Assembly (NCBI RefSeq): GCF_900163755.1
Contig: NZ_FUKI01000097.1
Span: forward strand, 1 to 44,741
DNA from: Crenothrix polyspora
GTDB taxonomy: Bacteria; Pseudomonadota; Gammaproteobacteria; Methylococcales; Methylomonadaceae
DNA: 44,741 nucleotides
Direction of reading: 5' to 3'
Below, piece by piece: positions 17,348-29,072 of the stretch. Both the position numbers and the translations under genes were made by a program. Numbering within the stretch: position 1 is the stretch's first letter; every line of letters starts with the position of its first letter. The notes beneath the pieces are model-generated. The model made no database searches. It worked only from the letters and a program-made list of their open reading frames with translations, and was not told where the DNA came from.

Positions 17348-17377
17348 TTGACATCACACCTTATATCGTGATAAAAA
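17348..17377 (+). promoter_or_regulatory. Probable promoter of the small membrane protein
   Basis: A consensus TTGACA at 17348-17353 is followed after 18 bases by TAAAAA (17372-17377), preceded by a TG extension. Predicted leader about 105 nt. Confidence 0.45.
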
Positions 17378-17489
17378 TTACGCCGTTGTTTAAGGTTGAT
17401 TCGACAACCAGCTCGTGACGAAGTGTGTTCGAGTTGCTCCCTTGAGGAGAGGGATTAAAAAAATATTAATAACTATAGAGGATTTTAAA

Positions 17490-17684
17490 ATGGCTGAAGC
17501 ACAAGAAAAAGATAACACTTGGGTATATGTTGGCGTTGCTATTGCATCAATTATACTGTTGGTCGTTCTGTTGAAGAAAGACGAAACAAAGCATTTGTCT
17601 AGTGGTGCTGTTGCTGCTTCTAATGCTGAAGTTGACGCTAAGTTGGCTGCTAAAAGATCAGCAACTTCAAACAAAGCTGAATAA
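17490..17684 (+). CDS. Small single-helix membrane protein of unknown function
   Basis: 64 residues that I do not recognise. A short acidic N terminus (MAEAQEKDNT) precedes one hydrophobic helix (about residues 11-29, WVYVGVAIASIILLVVLL). A basic stretch and an Ala/Lys-rich, probably helical tail follow. The frame opens at 17415, but the ATG at 17490 has TAGAGGA at 17476-17482 and starts a cleaner protein. Ala codons are almost all GCT and the gene has a good promoter and terminator, which suggests high expression. The AT-rich region upstream is unusually long for so small a gene. It could be a small subunit or stabiliser of a membrane complex; no partner is identifiable nearby. Confidence 0.75.
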   Translation: MAEAQEKDNTWVYVGVAIASIILLVVLLKKDETKHLSSGAVAASNAEVDAKLAAKRSATSNKAE

Positions 17685-17702
17685 GCTGGGTTAGAGTTGT
17701 CT

Positions 17703-17735
17703 ACCCCCGCGCCATTAAGGTGTGGGGGTGGTTTT
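17703..17735 (+). terminator. Terminator after the small membrane protein
   Basis: ACCCCCGCGCC (17703-17713) pairs, with G-U steps, with GGTGTGGGGGT (17719-17729) around a 5-base loop. GGTTTT follows. It lies 18 bases after the stop and may also serve the convergent lpxD. Confidence 0.75.
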
Positions 17736-17743
17736 AACTCCTG

Positions 17744-18793
17744 CTAGTTTTTTCCCTCTTCCAGTACACGTATTTTTTCCTCCAGCAGCTTCATCTTCTT
17801 CACAAGTTCAGGTAATTTGCTGAGTGCAATTTGCTCTTTGTAAGCTGTTTTTTTATCCTTAGCGGGACTACCAAAAACCTGCGCTCCAGCTGGTATGTCG
17901 TTAGCCACTCCAGAACGTGCCATAACCACCGCCCCACGACCAATAGTAACGTGATCAGCAATCCCTGCACTACCCGCCAAAATAACATAATCCTCGATAG
18001 TACAAGAGCCTGATACACCAGTATGCCCACACATAATGACTCCCTTACCTACTTTATTGTTATGGCCAATTTGTACTAAGTTATCTATTTTACTGCCTGC
18101 ACCAATCACTGTACTGCCTAACGCCCCCCGATCTACGCAAGTATTTGCGCCGATTTCCACATCATTACCAATGACTACATTACCAACTTGCGGCACTTTA
18201 ACGTGTACACCCTCTCTAAATTTATAGCCAAAACCGTCTGCCCCAATAATAGCACCGGAATGAATAATGACGTTATCGCCAAGCTCTACATCGTCATAAA
18301 TGACAGCATACGGATATATCTGGCAATTTTTACCTATTTTTACATTATTGCCCAAATAAGCATTTGCCAGTATCTTACTGCCATCATCGACGCGGGTGTT
18401 TTCACCAATGACAGCATAAGGCCCAATGTATACATCCCTACCTAAACTGACTGAGGCGGCCAGTACAGATTGGGGTGCGATATGCGCACAATAGACTCTG
18501 GCAGGGTGTAATAATTCAACTGCTTTAATAAAACTAATTTCAGGGTCGCTACAGACTAATAACGCCATATGCGCAGGGATATTCTCACCTGTGAAGCTTT
18601 CGGCGATAAAGCAGGCTGTAGCTGCCGAATGTTCAATATACTTGCTGTATTTGCTGCTGGTTAATTGAGTAACTTGCCCTGACTGTGCCGACGTAATGTC
18701 TGACGCAGAATAAATACTGGCAGATGGATCGCCGCCTTTAATGACAGCACCACAAAAATCAGCAAGTTGTTTTACGGTAATCGGCATGGTCAT
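17744..18793 (-). CDS. lpxD: UDP-3-O-acylglucosamine N-acyltransferase (LpxD)
   Basis: 349 residues. The N-terminal uridine-binding domain (about 1-100) is followed by a left-handed beta-helix of hexapeptide repeats (about 105-310). The catalytic-histidine region reads [19 protein letters not shown]. The tail [18 protein letters not shown] is a short coiled coil. The enzyme adds the second acyl chain in lipid A synthesis, on the cytoplasmic face. LpxD usually sits in the bamA-lpxD-fabZ-lpxA operon. This copy stands alone between a small membrane protein and moaC, so it may be a second paralogue. Starts at 18793 or 18787 are both possible. Confidence 0.93.
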   Translation of the reverse strand: MTMPITVKQLADFCGAVIKGGDPSASIYSASDITSAQSGQVTQLTSSKYSKYIEHSAATACFIAESFTGENIPAHMALLVCSDPEISFIKAVELLHPARVYCAHIAPQSVLAASVSLGRDVYIGPYAVIGENTRVDDGSKILANAYLGNNVKIGKNCQIYPYAVIYDDVELGDNVIIHSGAIIGADGFGYKFREGVHVKVPQVGNVVIGNDVEIGANTCVDRGALGSTVIGAGSKIDNLVQIGHNNKVGKGVIMCGHTGVSGSCTIEDYVILAGSAGIADHVTIGRGAVVMARSGVANDIPAGAQVFGSPAKDKKTAYKEQIALSKLPELVKKMKLLEEKIRVLEEGKN

Positions 18794-18849
18794 CTCGTCT
18801 GTTGAGTTGTTAACTGAAAAATATTACACCAGAATATGGGTATGTGTTC

Positions 18850-18925
18850 ACTCCCCCTTTGAAAAAGGGGAGTGAGAGGGATTTATTTAAAAAAGCTCCC
18901 CTAACCTCTCTTTTTCAAAGAGAGG
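18850..18925. repeat. Paired hairpins of a short intergenic repeat
   Basis: ACTCCCC/GGGGAGT (18850-18873) and CCTCTC/GAGAGG (18905-18925) are two A/T-looped hairpins, with AGAGGGATTT and AGCTCCCCTAA between them. This looks like a MITE/REP-type element between lpxD and moaC. Confidence 0.5.
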
Positions 18926-19006
18926 AACTAAATAATTACGAATATGGCACTTATTACGGCTAGAATAAAGGCTCGACTTAAAAACAGGCAAAGACTTAAA
19001 AATGCG

Positions 19007-19483
19007 CTATTCGCGCAACCAATGCCCTGACTTACCACCACTTTTTTCCACTAATTGCACAGATTGAATAACCATACCTCGATCAACCGCTTTACACATA
19101 TCGTAGACAGTCAACAGGGCAATCTGCGTGGCATTAAGCGCCTCAATCTCCACGCCAGTTTGCCCATTGGTTTTCACTGTCGTTTGGCAACGAATACGAT
19201 TTTTATCGGCCTCGATACCAAAACTAATTTCCACTTGTGTTAAAGGTAAGGGATGGCATAGCGGAATCAAGTCGGCCGTTTTTTTACTGGCCATAATACC
19301 GGCTATACGCGCTATAGCCAGCACATCGCCTTTTTTATGTTGATTAGTGATAATTAAATGCAGGGTTTCCGGCTGCATTTGAATATAGCCTTCGGTGATA
19401 GCAATACGATGCGTCACGGCTTTATGCCCGACATCGACCATATGCGCCTCGCCAGATGAATTAAAATGAGTTAATAACGTCAT
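19007..19483 (-). CDS. moaC: Cyclic pyranopterin monophosphate synthase (MoaC)
   Basis: 158 residues from the ATG at 19483. This start gives [18 protein letters not shown], which lines up with the usual MoaC N terminus; the frame is open to 19522. The motifs [46 protein letters not shown] and a C-terminal KSGGKSG are complete. MoaC, with MoaA, turns GTP into cPMP, the first step of molybdenum cofactor synthesis. It is divergent from moaD-moaE, with about 60 bases between the starts. The cofactor is needed by the nitrate reductase encoded earlier in the window. moaA is not present here. Confidence 0.95.
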   Translation of the reverse strand: MTLLTHFNSSGEAHMVDVGHKAVTHRIAITEGYIQMQPETLHLIITNQHKKGDVLAIARIAGIMASKKTADLIPLCHPLPLTQVEISFGIEADKNRIRCQTTVKTNGQTGVEIEALNATQIALLTVYDMCKAVDRGMVIQSVQLVEKSGGKSGHWLRE

Positions 19484-19543
19484 TGCTTGTAAAATAGGTG
19501 ATGAAAAATAAATACCGACCATTATCTAACTTTTTATGACAGC

Positions 19544-19786
19544 GTGAATACTATGACAATTAAAATTCGCTATTTTGCAAGTTTGAGAGAACGGCTCGGT
19601 CGCTCAGAAGATACGGTGGATTTTTACGAAGCGCTAACTGTCAGTGATGTATGGTATCGCGCCAATGCAGACCAGCCATTACCTGTGAATGTTCTAGCTT
19701 CTGTCAACATGGATTATGTTGCTCTTGATAGCGTAGTACAAGACGACGATGAAGTGGCATTTTTCCCGCCTGTAACCGGTGGTTAA
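19544..19786 (+). CDS. moaD: Molybdopterin synthase sulfur-carrier subunit
   Basis: 80 residues, ubiquitin-like fold, starting TIKIRYFASLRERLG and ending in the essential Gly-Gly (PPVTGG). The C-terminal glycine carries the thiocarboxylate that MoaE uses to put sulfur into precursor Z. It is followed after two bases by moaE, so the two synthase subunits are made together. The spacing from divergent moaC suggests a shared control region. Confidence 0.94.
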   Translation: MNTMTIKIRYFASLRERLGRSEDTVDFYEALTVSDVWYRANADQPLPVNVLASVNMDYVALDSVVQDDDEVAFFPPVTGG

Positions 19787-19788
19787 CC

Positions 19789-20235
19789 GTGGCAGTTAAA
19801 GTTTGCACTGGGGCGTTTGAGCCTTGGCAAGAGATTCAGGATTATCAAAACGCACAGATTAGCGGTGGCTTTGGCGCAACCACTGTCTTCATAGGCACTA
19901 TGCGCGATTTTAACGACGGTGATGACGTTAAAAGCATGATGCTGGAACATTACCCTGGCATGACCGAAAAACAACTGCAAAACATCGTATACGCCGCAAG
20001 GCAGCAATGGTCGATTATCGATGCACTTGTCGTACACCGAGTCGGCACGATTATGCCTAATGACGCTATTGTGTTAATTGCTGTATGGTCAGCGCACCGT
20101 GGCGCGGCATTTGATGCCAATCGCTATATCATTGAAGCGTTAAAAACAACCGCTCCGTTTTGGAAAAAAGAACAGTTAACAACCAAACAAGCGCGCTGGG
20201 TTAGTAAAAACACAGACGGTTACACGGCTGGTTAA
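19789..20235 (+). CDS. moaE: Molybdopterin synthase catalytic subunit
   Basis: 148 residues with a GTG start two bases after moaD. The family motifs FIGTMRDFNDGDDV, LEHYPGMTEKQL, VVHRVGTIMPND and APFWKKEQL are present; the last contains the catalytic lysine. With MoaD it converts cPMP into molybdopterin. The next gene (DUF2797) begins 18 bases later on the same strand and may be co-transcribed. Confidence 0.95.
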   Translation: MAVKVCTGAFEPWQEIQDYQNAQISGGFGATTVFIGTMRDFNDGDDVKSMMLEHYPGMTEKQLQNIVYAARQQWSIIDALVVHRVGTIMPNDAIVLIAVWSAHRGAAFDANRYIIEALKTTAPFWKKEQLTTKQARWVSKNTDGYTAG

Positions 20236-20253
20236 CACAAATTTAGGATTGGC

Positions 20254-21069
20254 ATGCAAGGGCATTTAAAAAAATTACGCACAGCACTGAATACACCGGT
20301 TGACTATGCGCTACCATTAGGTGATCAGTTAATCCCGCTAAACCCGTTAATAGGGCGAACAATCCGCTTGGTTTATACCGGCAAGATTGTCTGTGTGCAT
20401 TGCAATACGCCCATTAAAAAAAGCTTTAACCAGGGCTACTGTTATCGCTGTTTTATTAGCCTCGCGCAATGTGATATGTGTATCATGAAACCCGAAATAT
20501 GCCATTTTGCCGCCGGAACGTGTAGAGAGCCCGCATGGGCTGAAAAATTCTGTTTTCAGCCGCATTTTGTGTATTTAGCCAATTCCAGCGGCATTAAAGT
20601 AGGAATTACACGACACAATCAAATTCCTACCCGCTGGATAGACCAAGGCGCTGTGCAGGCATTACCTATTTTTAAAGTAGCGTCGCGGCAACAATCCGGC
20701 TTTGTTGAGATGGCGCTGGCTCAACATGTCAGCGATAAAACCAGCTGGCAAAAAATGCTTAAAAATGACATAGAACCGATTGATTTGATCGCCAAACGAA
20801 ACGAGTTACTGGCAATTTGCGCTGTGGAACTGGCAGACATCACTCAGCGTTTTGGAGTAGATTCGCTTACATTATTACCCGATGAACCGGTAGTTGATAT
20901 TCATTTTCCAGTGGATAATTACCCCACCAAAATTAAATCTTTTAATTTTGACACCAATCCCGAAGTAACTGGCGTTTTACATGGCATTAAAGGCCAATAT
21001 TTGCTACTGGATACAGGGGTAATTAATATCCGTAAATACACGGGCTATGAAGTGGCGTTTTTTCAGTAA
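20254..21069 (+). CDS. DUF2797-family zinc-finger protein
   Basis: 271 residues. It matches the DUF2797 type as I know it. A Cys-rich region (CVHCNTPIKKSFNQGYCYRCF, CDMCIMKPEICHF, about residues 48-85) probably binds zinc. It is followed by a VYLANSSGIKVGITRHNQIPTRWIDQGA segment that resembles a GIY-YIG-like core. A C-terminal beta-rich region ends near YEVAFFQ. The biochemical role is unknown; nucleic-acid binding is plausible from the zinc finger. It directly follows moaDE on the same strand, but I see no reason to tie it to cofactor synthesis. Confidence 0.8.
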   Translation: MQGHLKKLRTALNTPVDYALPLGDQLIPLNPLIGRTIRLVYTGKIVCVHCNTPIKKSFNQGYCYRCFISLAQCDMCIMKPEICHFAAGTCREPAWAEKFCFQPHFVYLANSSGIKVGITRHNQIPTRWIDQGAVQALPIFKVASRQQSGFVEMALAQHVSDKTSWQKMLKNDIEPIDLIAKRNELLAICAVELADITQRFGVDSLTLLPDEPVVDIHFPVDNYPTKIKSFNFDTNPEVTGVLHGIKGQYLLLDTGVINIRKYTGYEVAFFQ

Positions 21070-21083
21070 CACTCAAATGCGAG

Positions 21084-21782
21084 CTACTCAGTAATAAGTT
21101 CATTACCATTCATCAGCGTATTACCGCGCAAATTCGCCACCGCCGTATTAGCAACACCATGAACATGGATATGCCGCTTAATGACAGTAGAATAATTCTC
21201 ATGCAAATGGCCATGAAAAATGGTTTTTACATTCATCGCCGCCGCTAAATCACCCACCACATGAAAGCCATGCCGATGTGAGCCAGGGGCTTCATGCGAG
21301 ACCAAAATATCGGCTTTTAAAGCTTTTAATGCCTGAAATTCATCATGCCAAATTGCCGATTTATATTTTAACGACAGCTCAACACTTTTATTATTAATTT
21401 TTTGAGAATTAAGATAGTGCGCCTTGTCTTTCCATTTGGGCGGCATAGGCGGATACCAGACGCGACCTAAAAAAATACCACCCAAGCCAACAATTCTGAA
21501 TCCTGCAACCTCTACGACTTTTAAGTGCAGGCTTTTATCTGCTAACGCTGAATGGAACAGATTTTTATATTTGGTAGGCGTTTCAAAATCATGATTACCT
21601 GGAATCCACCAGATTTCAGTAATATCGGCGATTTCACGTAAGCAATATTCTAACGGCTTGTCCAGATCGTAATCCCCTAATAACACCACCGCTTCCGGCT
21701 CATATTCCTGCACAGCCGCGACCAATGGTTTAAAATTACCATGCGGATCGCCTGCGAATAAAATTCTGTTATTTGGGTTCAC
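21084..21782 (-). CDS. Calcineurin-like metallophosphoesterase
   Basis: 232 residues with the full di-metal set: GDPHGN (about 11-16), GDYD (about 36-39), GNHDFE (about 62-67), SHEAPGSHRHG and HGHLHENY. It would hydrolyse a phosphoester (nucleotide, protein or nucleic acid); the substrate cannot be told. It is convergent with the DUF2797 gene (15-base gap), so it is probably transcribed alone. Confidence 0.88.
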   Translation of the reverse strand: MNPNNRILFAGDPHGNFKPLVAAVQEYEPEAVVLLGDYDLDKPLEYCLREIADITEIWWIPGNHDFETPTKYKNLFHSALADKSLHLKVVEVAGFRIVGLGGIFLGRVWYPPMPPKWKDKAHYLNSQKINNKSVELSLKYKSAIWHDEFQALKALKADILVSHEAPGSHRHGFHVVGDLAAAMNVKTIFHGHLHENYSTVIKRHIHVHGVANTAVANLRGNTLMNGNELITE

Positions 21783-22227
21783 TTGAGTTTATCTTCTACT
21801 AACCAACGCCTACACCTAAAAATAATCCGATTATTGTGCCATATTACCCGTGCGATAGTGCAAGCCCAATCACGCCGTCTCTGTACGAGTTTATCAGGCG
21901 TTGTACGTATTCGCCCATTTTAACGTTACTGCAATACAAATTGATAGGTTTCCTATATCTTTATATTATTTTAGGTTAGAATAGACGGTTTTCGATGCTG
22001 GTCTGTGCGTGTATAGCAACGGTGACTTTTACGCTAGCACGATGGCCTTGGTTAGTTTCAAGCTCATGTTTCATAAGTCTTATGATTTTAATCGCTGCGG
22101 CTAAAGCGAATCTTTATCCATAAGGATTATATCTGTGTTGTTTCAAACCCCAGCACGAACTTTTCTGGATATTAAGACCAGAGTAGTCACCAAAAAGTTT
22201 TTTATGCCCAACTTTTAGAGTAAACAC
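21783..22227 (+). promoter_or_regulatory. Long leader region of the EF-G paralogue gene
   Basis: A promoter TTGATA (21941-21946) - 17 bases - TATTAT (21964-21969) is well formed. It would give a 5' leader of about 250 nt before the ATG at 22228. The leader contains a 20-codon frame at 22041-22103 and an AAAAGTT/AACTTTT pair around 22193-22217 near the start codon. No known riboswitch is recognised. Confidence 0.5.
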
Positions 22228-24312
22228 ATGACAGATTTATCGCTATATAGAAACATCGGTATTTTCGCGCACGTCGATGCCGGTAAAACCACCACCACCG
22301 AGCGGATTTTAAAGCTCACCGGTAAAATTCATAAAATCGGTGAAGTGCATGATGGCGAAACCACTACCGACTTCATGGATCAAGAACGTGAGCGCGGCAT
22401 TACCATTCAGTCTGCTGCCACCACCTGTTTTTGGAAAAACTACCGTTTTAATATCATCGACACCCCAGGTCACGTTGATTTTACTATCGAAGTTTATCGT
22501 TCATTAAAAGTACTAGACGGCGGTATCGGTGTTTTCTGCGGTTCTGGTGGTGTTGAGCCGCAATCAGAAACCAACTGGCGTTATGCGAATGATTCCGAAG
22601 TTGCCCGCGTTATTTATATTAATAAATTAGATCGTATCGGCGCTGATTTCTATCGTGTTATCAAACAAGTTGAAGAAGTATTGGGTGCAGTACCTGTGGT
22701 CATGACCTTGCCTATCGGTACCGAAGACCAGTTCGTCGGCGTGGTAGACTTATTGACCGAAAAAGCCTGGGTATGGGATAACTCTGGCGATCCAATGAAC
22801 TATGTCATTCAAGACATTCCAGCAGACATGGTAGCGGATGCCAAAAAATGGCGTGAAAAAATGATCGACCAAGTGTCTGATCAGTTTGATGATGTCATGG
22901 AAAGATATTTGGAAGGCGAAGAACCTGATATTGAAACCATTAAACGTTGTATCCGCAAAGGTACCATTAATCTGGATTTCTTCCCAACCTTCTGCGGCTC
23001 TTCTTTCAAGAACAAAGGTGTACAGTTGGTATTAGACGGCGTGATTGATTATCTGCCTAGCCCCACCGACGTTAAGCCACAGCCTGAAGTGGATTTAGAA
23101 GGCAATGCAACCGGTCTTTTTGCTATCGTTGATGCTAACAAACCGTTACGTGCGTTAGCGTTTAAGATTATGGATGACCGTTACGGCGCGTTGACTTTCT
23201 TGCGTATTTATTCTGGCAAACTGGAAAAAGGCACTAACGTACTGAATACCTTTACCGGCAAAACCGAGCGTATTGGGCGTATCGTGGAAATGCACGCCGA
23301 TTCACGTAATGAATTAGACTCTGCACAAGCCGGTGACATCGTTGCGGTATTGGGTATGAAAAACATTCAAACCGGCCATACCTTATGCGATCCTAAATTC
23401 CCAGCGACTTTAGAGCCGATGGTATTCCCTGATCCCGTTATCTCGCTGGCGATTTCGCCTAAAGACAAAGCGGCATCTGAAAAAATGGGTATCGCGTTAG
23501 GTAAAATGATCCAGGAAGATCCATCCTTCCACGTTGAAACCGACGAAGACAGCGGCGAAACCATCCTAAAAGGTATGGGCGAATTGCATCTTGACATTAA
23601 AGTGGATATTTTAAGACGTACCCACGGTGTTGACGTTATTGTCGGTAAACCGCAAGTAGCCTACCGCGAAACCATTACCAAGTCTGTTGAAGATGAATAC
23701 ACCCACAAGAAACAATCCGGTGGTTCTGGCCAATACGGCAAGATCAACTACCGCATCGAGCCAGGTGAACCAGGCAGTGGTTTTGTATTTGAATCAGCGG
23801 TTACCGGTGGTAACGTGCCGCGCGAATACTGGCCAGCAGTTGAAAAAGGCTTTAAGAGCATGTTGGGCAAAGGCGTTTTGGCCGGTTTCCCCTGTTTAGA
23901 CTTCAAAGTCGTGTTAACCGACGGTGGCTTCCACGCGGTGGATTCGTCCGCGATTGCCTTTGAAATTGCTGCGAAAGCCGCGTTCCGTCAATCGATTCCG
24001 AAAGCCGGCCCACAATTGATCGAACCGATCATGAAAGTGGATACCTTTACACCGGATTCGCATGTCGGTGACGTGATCGGCGACCTTAACCGTCGTCGTG
24101 GCATGATTAAATCGCAAGATGCCGGTATTACTGGCGTGCGTATTAAATCTGACGTGCCGTTGAGTGAAATGTTCGGTTACATCGGCGATTTGCGTACCAT
24201 GACTTCAGGTCGTGGCCAGTTCTCGATGGAATTCTCGCATTATATGCCGTGTCCTAAAAACGTGGCCGATGAAGTGATTAAAGAAGTCACCGAGCGCAAC
24301 AAAGCCAAGTAG
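22228..24312 (+). CDS. fusA: Elongation factor G paralogue (EF-G 2 type)
   Basis: 694 residues, full-length translational GTPase. G1 is [15 protein letters not shown]2 lies near [12 protein letters not shown]3 is DTPGH and G4 is NKLD. Domains II-V follow, with the typical GGVPREYWP-like segment ([15 protein letters not shown]) and C-terminal [22 protein letters not shown]. The N terminus ([19 protein letters not shown]) and its place outside a str operon suggest the second EF-G that many gammaproteobacteria carry, rather than the main FusA. It promotes translocation or ribosome recycling. It is followed by a strong terminator and then prfC, another translational GTPase. Confidence 0.88.
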   Translation: MTDLSLYRNIGIFAHVDAGKTTTTERILKLTGKIHKIGEVHDGETTTDFMDQERERGITIQSAATTCFWKNYRFNIIDTPGHVDFTIEVYRSLKVLDGGIGVFCGSGGVEPQSETNWRYANDSEVARVIYINKLDRIGADFYRVIKQVEEVLGAVPVVMTLPIGTEDQFVGVVDLLTEKAWVWDNSGDPMNYVIQDIPADMVADAKKWREKMIDQVSDQFDDVMERYLEGEEPDIETIKRCIRKGTINLDFFPTFCGSSFKNKGVQLVLDGVIDYLPSPTDVKPQPEVDLEGNATGLFAIVDANKPLRALAFKIMDDRYGALTFLRIYSGKLEKGTNVLNTFTGKTERIGRIVEMHADSRNELDSAQAGDIVAVLGMKNIQTGHTLCDPKFPATLEPMVFPDPVISLAISPKDKAASEKMGIALGKMIQEDPSFHVETDEDSGETILKGMGELHLDIKVDILRRTHGVDVIVGKPQVAYRETITKSVEDEYTHKKQSGGSGQYGKINYRIEPGEPGSGFVFESAVTGGNVPREYWPAVEKGFKSMLGKGVLAGFPCLDFKVVLTDGGFHAVDSSAIAFEIAAKAAFRQSIPKAGPQLIEPIMKVDTFTPDSHVGDVIGDLNRRRGMIKSQDAGITGVRIKSDVPLSEMFGYIGDLRTMTSGRGQFSMEFSHYMPCPKNVADEVIKEVTERNKAK

Positions 24313-24326
24313 ACTTGCCGACACTG

Positions 24327-24360
24327 AAGCCGAGCAGCCCCCTGTTGCTCGGCTTTGTTT
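24327..24360 (+). terminator. Terminator after the EF-G gene
   Basis: 10-bp perfect stem AAGCCGAGCA (24327-24336) / TGCTCGGCTT (24346-24355), a 9-base loop and TGTTTTAT after it. It separates the EF-G gene from prfC. Confidence 0.85.
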
Positions 24361-24459
24361 TATCTGACCACTTGCTTTTTGTGCTAGCCAACGATGTCTA
24401 GTCGTTACTAAACAGGCAAGTCCGTTGTATACACACCGCTCCATTGCTTAGATAACGCC

Positions 24460-26042
<1,583 letters not shown>

Positions 26043-26046
<4 letters not shown>

Positions 26047-26123
26047 CTGTTGGGGTGACGATAGGAATCCCAATATCGTGGGTGTCTGTGTCGCTGGAGT
26101 TCATTGCCTCACCCCGCCCTACA
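26043..26123. repeat. Degenerate GTTGGGGTGA-type inverted-repeat element
   Basis: Starts at the prfC stop (GTTGGGGTGACG) and ends TGCCTCACCCCGCCCTACA. Inner words AATCCCAA and GGAGTTCATT match the other TAGGTTGGG elements of the window. The remaining gap up to aceE (26124-26378) shows no gene or clear signal. Confidence 0.5.
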
Positions 26124-26378
26124 ATTGAAATACGCTGTAAATGGATTTTCCTGCTTTTTAGCCGTAACCCGTTGTCAAATCCATGCCAGCCATGTGCTAT
26201 TACGGCTAAAACTGGTACATCGAGACGATTGATTTGTATATACTATGCGGTACACCAGACTCACTGTTTTTTTATTGCACTAACTCGAAGGTTGGCAATG
26301 GTTAGCTTACTCACTATGGCAGTCTACACTTATTGGTTTGTAAGCACTTTCAGCTAACCCGTTCCGACAGGATCCTAC

Positions 26379-29057
26379 ATGAACAACAGTTTAATACCAG
26401 AAGTGACCGGACAAAATGACATTGACCCTACAGAAACCAAGGAATGGATAGAAGCGCTGCAATCGCTGATAGCAAAGGACGGTAGTGAGCGTGCGCATTT
26501 CTTGATCGAGCAACTGGTGGCAGTGACTCGACATGCCGGATTTGATATTCCTTTCAGTGCCAATACTGCTTACCTTAATACAATCCCCGTAGCTCGTCAG
26601 GCTTCATTTCCTGGTGATCAGTCGATTGAGCTAAAAATCCGCTCCTATGTGCGCTGGAATGCCATGATGATGGTATTACGCGCCAACAAGCATACCAACG
26701 TCGGTGGCCATATAGCGAGCTTTGCCTCCGCTGCAACCTTATACGATGTCGGCTACAACCACTTTTGGCGGGCGACTTCCGAGCAGCACGATTGCGACTT
26801 GATCTTTACCCAAGGCCATCTTACCCCAGGGGATTATGCGCGTTCTTTTCTGCTAGGGCGTTTCACCGCAGAACAAATGGATAACTTCCGTCAAGAAGTC
26901 AACGGCAATGGCTTGTCATCTTACCCGCACCCGTGGCTAATGCCGGATTTCTGGCAATTCCCGACCGTGTCTATGGGCCTTGGCCCCATTATGGCGATCT
27001 ACCAAGCCCGCTTCATGCGTTATCTGCAAGACCGTGGCTTTGCCGACACCTCGGAACGCAAAGTGTGGAGCTTTTTGGGTGACGGCGAAACCGACGAGCC
27101 TGAATCATTAGGCGCAATTGGCCTTGCTGGGCGTGAAAAGCTGGACAATCTGATTTTCGTGGTCAACTGTAACCTGCAACGTTTAGATGGTCCTGTGCGT
27201 GGTAACGGCAAAATTATCCAGGAGCTGGAAAGTGAGTTCCGTGGCGCAGGCTGGAATGTCATCAAACTGGTATGGGGACAACGCTGGGATGCGTTACTGG
27301 CCCGCGACAAAGATGGTTTGTTGGCAGCAAGGATGATGTCGTGCGTCGATGGCGATTATCAAACCTTTAAAGCCAAAGACGGCGCGTATGTGCGCGAGTT
27401 TTTCTTTAATACCCCCGAATTAAAAGCGATGGTCGCCGATTGGTCTGACCGTGATATTTGGGAATTAAACCGGGGTGGCCACGATGCCACCAAAGTCTAT
27501 GCAGCGTTCCATGATGCAGTGAACCATAAAGGGCAGCCAACGGTAATTTTAGCCAAAACCATTAAGGGTTACGGCATGGGTTCTTCCGGTGAAGCGCAAA
27601 ACATTTCCCATCAGCAAAAGAAAATGAGTGACGATTCCTTGCGGCATTTCCGTGATCGTTACGAATTACCGGTTAGCGATGAGCAATTGCACGATTTGCC
27701 GTACCTCACCTTCCCAGAAGGCTCGAAAGAACTGGCCTATATGAACAAACGCCGCGCTGATCTGGGCGGCCATATACCGGCCAGACGCAGCAAATCTTAC
27801 GCACTGGATGTGCCCGTACTCAACGACTTTAAGAGTTTATTAGAAGCCACCACCGAAGGCCGCGAAATTTCCACCACGATGGCATTTGTGCGCTTGCTCA
27901 ATATCCTGACCAAAGATAAGAACATCGGCAAGCGCATTGTGCCGATAGTGCCGGATGAATCCAGAACCTTTGGTATGGAAGGCATGTTCAAGCAGTTGGG
28001 TATCTGGTCGCAGGTGGGGCAATTGTATACCCCGCAAGATGCCGGCCAGTTGATGTTCTACAAAGAAGACAAACACGGCCAGGTGTTGCAGGAAGGCATC
28101 AACGAAGCCGGTGGTTTGTGTGACTGGATTGCGGCAGGTACGTCGTACTCCACCCACAACGTGCCGATGATTCCGTTCTTCATCTACTATTCCATGTTTG
28201 GTTTCCAACGCGTCGGCGATTTGATCTGGGCAGCGGCTGACCAGCGTACCCGTGGCTTTTTAATGGGCGGCACGGCGGGCAGAACCACCTTAAACGGCGA
28301 AGGTTTGCAACATGAAGATGGCCACAGCCATCTCATGGCGGCCACCGTACCGAACTGCATGTCTTACGACCCGACGTATGCTTACGAGCTGGCAGTAATC
28401 ATTCAAGACGGCATGCGCCGTATGTATGTGGAACAAGAAGACGTGTTCTATTACATCACCGTGATGAATGAAAACTACGCCCATCCTGCCATGCCCAAAG
28501 GCGTGGAACTCGATATACTCAAAGGCATGTACTTGTTTCAGGCCGGTGGCAAGAAAAAAGGTGTGCGCGTACAACTGTTAGGTTCTGGCACTATTTTCCG
28601 CGAAGTCGAAGCGGCGGCTATCATGCTGCGTGACGAGTGGGATGTGGAATCGGATGTGTGGAGTTGCCCAAGCTTTACTGAACTTGCCAGAGACGGCCAA
28701 AGTTGTGAACGCTGGAATCGTTTACACCCCACCGAACCGGCACGGATTTCCCATGTGGCACGTTGTTTGGACAATGCCAAAAACCCTGTCGTGGTAGCCA
28801 CCGATTATATCCGCGCCTACGCTGAACAAATTCGCGGCTTGATTGCAGCGCCGTATACCGTGTTAGGCACCGATGGTTTTGGCCGTTCGGATACCCGCGA
28901 AAATCTGCGTAAGTTTTTCGAGGTAGACCGTTACCATGTCACCATCGCTGCGCTGAAAAGCCTGGCCGATATGGGGCAGTTTGATGCCGCCAAAATCGAT
29001 GTCGCCATTGCAAAATACGGCATTAACCCCGATATAAAAGCGCCTTGGTTAGTTTAA
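26379..29057 (+). CDS. aceE: Pyruvate dehydrogenase E1 component (homodimeric)
   Basis: 892 residues, the single-chain alpha2-type E1 of gammaproteobacteria. The thiamine-diphosphate motif is GDGETDEPES...VVNCNLQRLDGPV (about 230-275). The N terminus has QRFRE-like ARSFLLGRFT and HPWLMPDFWQFPTVSMGLGP; the C-terminal part has GFGRSDTRENLRKFFEVD. It decarboxylates pyruvate and passes the acetyl group to the lipoyl arm of E2. It leads a compact operon with aceF and lpd (gaps of 15 and 11 bases). Confidence 0.96.
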   Translation: MNNSLIPEVTGQNDIDPTETKEWIEALQSLIAKDGSERAHFLIEQLVAVTRHAGFDIPFSANTAYLNTIPVARQASFPGDQSIELKIRSYVRWNAMMMVLRANKHTNVGGHIASFASAATLYDVGYNHFWRATSEQHDCDLIFTQGHLTPGDYARSFLLGRFTAEQMDNFRQEVNGNGLSSYPHPWLMPDFWQFPTVSMGLGPIMAIYQARFMRYLQDRGFADTSERKVWSFLGDGETDEPESLGAIGLAGREKLDNLIFVVNCNLQRLDGPVRGNGKIIQELESEFRGAGWNVIKLVWGQRWDALLARDKDGLLAARMMSCVDGDYQTFKAKDGAYVREFFFNTPELKAMVADWSDRDIWELNRGGHDATKVYAAFHDAVNHKGQPTVILAKTIKGYGMGSSGEAQNISHQQKKMSDDSLRHFRDRYELPVSDEQLHDLPYLTFPEGSKELAYMNKRRADLGGHIPARRSKSYALDVPVLNDFKSLLEATTEGREISTTMAFVRLLNILTKDKNIGKRIVPIVPDESRTFGMEGMFKQLGIWSQVGQLYTPQDAGQLMFYKEDKHGQVLQEGINEAGGLCDWIAAGTSYSTHNVPMIPFFIYYSMFGFQRVGDLIWAAADQRTRGFLMGGTAGRTTLNGEGLQHEDGHSHLMAATVPNCMSYDPTYAYELAVIIQDGMRRMYVEQEDVFYYITVMNENYAHPAMPKGVELDILKGMYLFQAGGKKKGVRVQLLGSGTIFREVEAAAIMLRDEWDVESDVWSCPSFTELARDGQSCERWNRLHPTEPARISHVARCLDNAKNPVVVATDYIRAYAEQIRGLIAAPYTVLGTDGFGRSDTRENLRKFFEVDRYHVTIAALKSLADMGQFDAAKIDVAIAKYGINPDIKAPWLV

Positions 29058-29072
29058 GGGAAGGAACAGACA

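Noticed and set aside
26055..26357. 100-residue frame between prfC and aceE
   Set aside because: Overlaps a degenerate repeat element, lacks a ribosome site and has no protein-like pattern.
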